Origin: Ganoderma boninense
Taxonomy: Eukaryota > Basidiomycota > Agaricomycetes > Polyporales > Polyporaceae
Assembly (NCBI GenBank): GCA_002900995.3
Contig: CM035314.1
Coordinates: forward strand, 1,356,866-1,420,865
Direction of reading: 5' to 3'
Length of the DNA stretch: 64,000 bases
Notes under the pieces: model-generated
Seen by the model: the letters and a program-made list of their open reading frames with translations, nothing else
Databases searched by the model: none
Told to the model about the DNA's origin: nothing
Translations under genes and position numbers: made by a program
Part shown: in pieces, positions 62,095-64,000 of the stretch
Layout: each line of letters begins with the position of its first letter
How positions within the stretch are numbered: position 1 is the first letter of the stretch

Positions 62095-64000
62095 ATGACT
62101 GTCCTCCGGCGCTCCCCCCATGCACCCCGACTCCGTCGCCCATATACCACCATCTCCCCAAAGAGATTGACAGTAGGCATCCGCAGGGAGGACCCCGCTC
62201 GCATTTGGGAGAGGAGATGTCCCCTCACCCCGACGCCGTTTATGACCTTGTCCATAAACGACGGCGTCGACGTCCTCATTCAGCCTTGCGAAAGGCGCGT
62301 CTTCACCGCCAATGACTCATCAAGGTCCGTCCCTGCCCACTCTTCTCCCACATTTCGTTTGGGCCTCTAATCCTACTCCTTTATTCACTGTTCATATTCT
62401 ATTACAAGGCTGGCGCAAAGCTTCATCCCACCCTCCAGCCCGCCCATGTCATTGTCGGCATCAAGGAGACTCCTTTACCTGAGGTCTTAACGGACCCCCT
62501 TCCTGCCCTACCTTCCCCTTCTCGGTGATAAATCCAACTTCATCCCACGCACACATGTCATGTTCTCCCATACTGTCAAGGGACAGCTGTATAATATGGA
62601 ACTCCTAGGCAAATTCCTCGCATCTGAGAGCCCCCATGCCGCACAGTCACGCACGTTACTCCCAAGATTAGTCGATTACGAGCTCTTAACTGGGAGGGAT
62701 GGAAAGCGCACTGTCGGCTTCGGTTGGTTTGCTGGTGGTGAGTTCTTTCGCCGTCTCCTGTGTCCGACCTGCGACCACATAGTGTCAGGACTCCAATATT
62801 TCCTCCTAGGTGGTGTACCCTAAGGGATGAACATATCATGCATAATTCACTTTGCAGTGAAGCCTTCCTCTTGTTTTCATCGTCTCCAAGTCAAATTGAC
62901 TGACTTTCCTTCTCCCTGCATGCAGTCGCTGGCGCACTGGAATCTCTCGTCGCCATGTCTTGTGCCCATCTGGAACTCGGGGTCGCGAGTCCATTTTTGG
63001 TGAGTCCGCTGGCCTCTGTATATCATTGAAATCAGGTTTGATGTGAATTCTTTGCGGGCAGTGGACCCCGCGTCCTCATACGCATCCATCATTTAGCGTC
63101 TATTCGCAAGACGCTGCGCGATGTAGTCGGAGCGCAGATCGCAACAGACGGTACGCCAAAGAGTCTTGGACCTTTGGTGATTGGTGTCACCGGGTAAGTT
63201 TCACTCGTAACAAACCTTCCGACCATGCTAACCGCAAGTAACCAGCACTGGGAATGTCGCACAAGGATGCCTCGACTTGCTTGAGGAACTTCCCATTCAA
63301 CACATCCACGTAGATCAACTACGGGAGGTTGTGACAGATCCTAGTAAGGCGTCCTCGGCTGGCTAGATGTAGAGACTTTCTGACTTGACTCCTGCGGTAG
63401 ACGTAGACTTGCACAAGGTACAGTTCAAATCTCTCGGACTATTTTGACATCCTAATTCCAACATTTCATAGATCTACGTAGTCCATGCACACCCGAGTGA
63501 TTACTTTGTTGGGAGGGACGGCCGTGCGTTCCAGCGGTTGGACTACTATGCTCATCCAGACCAATATGTCTCCGAGTTTCACACCAAGTCGCACCATATC
63601 TATCCCTCCTCCTGCATGGAGCAGGTTGGGCTCCAACATTCCGCGTCTGATGACGAACGAACAATTGACAACGACACTTGAGATTGCACAGACCTTAGGC
63701 AAGGGTCGGTTTGCATGCGTTGGGGATATCAGCTGCGACGTGAACGTGCGTACTGGTGCTTCTCTCTATCGCATTTTCTGTTCTAACGCATTTCATTGCT
63801 CTCACAGGGCGGCCTAGAATTCCTTTCACAATACACGACGCTTTGCTCCCCCACCTTTGTTGCACGTCCTTCTACACTCCCCGCCCACCTCCCATCTGTT
63901 ACGGATGATGGCAGTGGACATTCTCTCCCCACCGCGTTGCCCCTGGAAGCGTCCCAACACTTTTCAGCGAAGTTATCCCCTACTTGCGATCCATTCTTTC
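62095..64000 (+). pseudogene. Lysine-ketoglutarate reductase-type gene (AASS N-terminal half), with indels; runs off window
   Basis: Similarity is to the lysine-ketoglutarate reductase part of alpha-aminoadipic semialdehyde synthase, which joins lysine and 2-oxoglutarate into saccharopine. Exons: 62095-62324, 62409-62737, 62926-62999, 63062-63193, 63246-63343, 63401-63417, 63472-63745, 63808 onward. The Arg-rich start (MTVLRRSPHAPRLRRPYTT) suggests mitochondrial import. Landmarks are VGIRREDPARIWERR, THVMFSHTVKGQ, VDYELLTGRDGKRTVGFG, the NAD-binding VTGTGNVAQG, DYYAHPDQYVSEFHTK and CVGDISCDVN-GGLEF. About eight one-base indels near 62231, 62256, 62315, 62522, 63093, 63588, 63641 and 63962 break the frame, yet splice sites and conserved residues are intact. 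Hence it is either a functional gene with sequence errors or a very young pseudogene. The saccharopine dehydrogenase half, if present, lies beyond the window. Confidence 0.82.

Noticed and set aside
1..64000. CRISPR array, operon structure, ribosome binding sites or riboswitches
   Set aside because: The window is eukaryotic; repeats are LTRs, TIRs or microsatellites, none with regular spacer spacing.

Overview
The window looks like a scaffold segment from a filamentous basidiomycete, most likely an Agaricomycete. The signs are short GT-AG introns (about 48-85 nt), chromodomain Ty3/gypsy and Ty1/copia elements, hAT transposons with intron-split transposases, and a regulator ending in a Rua1-type C-terminal domain. 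No prokaryotic operon, CRISPR array or rRNA gene is visible. A 100-base run of N (47165-47264) marks a scaffold gap.

Positions 1-58221 are almost entirely a nested transposon cluster. I name the families locally. Gypsy-A is a chromodomain Ty3/gypsy family with LTRs of about 460 bp. It has copy 1 (2635-4757, minus), copy 3 (22332-25352, plus), copy 2 (27027-32409, minus), copy 4 (36306-42869, plus), copy 5 (48011-54653, minus), a solo LTR (57757-58216) and an LTR stub at the gap. Copia-A has LTRs of about 426 bp: one complete insertion (6832-12032), one truncated copy (12087-15849) and three further LTRs (6019-6431, 15850-16276, and 26760-32574 split by Gypsy-A copy 2). Copia-B (45656-46990), Gypsy-B (55681-57028) and Gypsy-C (54654-55680) are fragments. 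Two hAT transposases lie at 1-2265 and 16966-20547. Target-site duplications give the insertion order in several places: Gypsy-A copy 2 entered a Copia-A solo LTR, copy 4 split a host-like ORF, copy 5 entered Gypsy-C, Gypsy-C abuts Gypsy-B pol, and hAT-1 entered Gypsy-A copy 1.

Gypsy-A carries clear expression signals. The 11 nt after its predicted transcription start are complementary to the primer-binding site just behind the LTR, as in Tf1-type self-priming. Gag and Pol are joined by a canonical -1 frameshift site (GGGTTTC, 5-nt spacer, 10-bp stem) placed exactly at the gag stop codon and conserved in three copies. Copia-A instead has a primer site matching the anticodon arm of initiator tRNA-Met. 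Its complete copy has LTRs that look identical but no recognisable Gag.

The right end (59456-64000) is ordinary genic sequence: a four-exon Rua1_C-type zinc-binding regulator on the minus strand, diverging from a lysine-ketoglutarate reductase-type gene (AASS N-terminal half) that runs off the window. The latter carries about eight single-base indels, mostly in homopolymer runs. Similar indels occur in the last third of Gypsy-A copy 4, so uncorrected sequence error is as likely as gene decay. Single features elsewhere include a tRNA-Cys(GCA)-like gene, a perfect heat-shock element cluster, a pair of inverted repeats of about 440 bp, and remnants of two unidentified genes broken by transposons.
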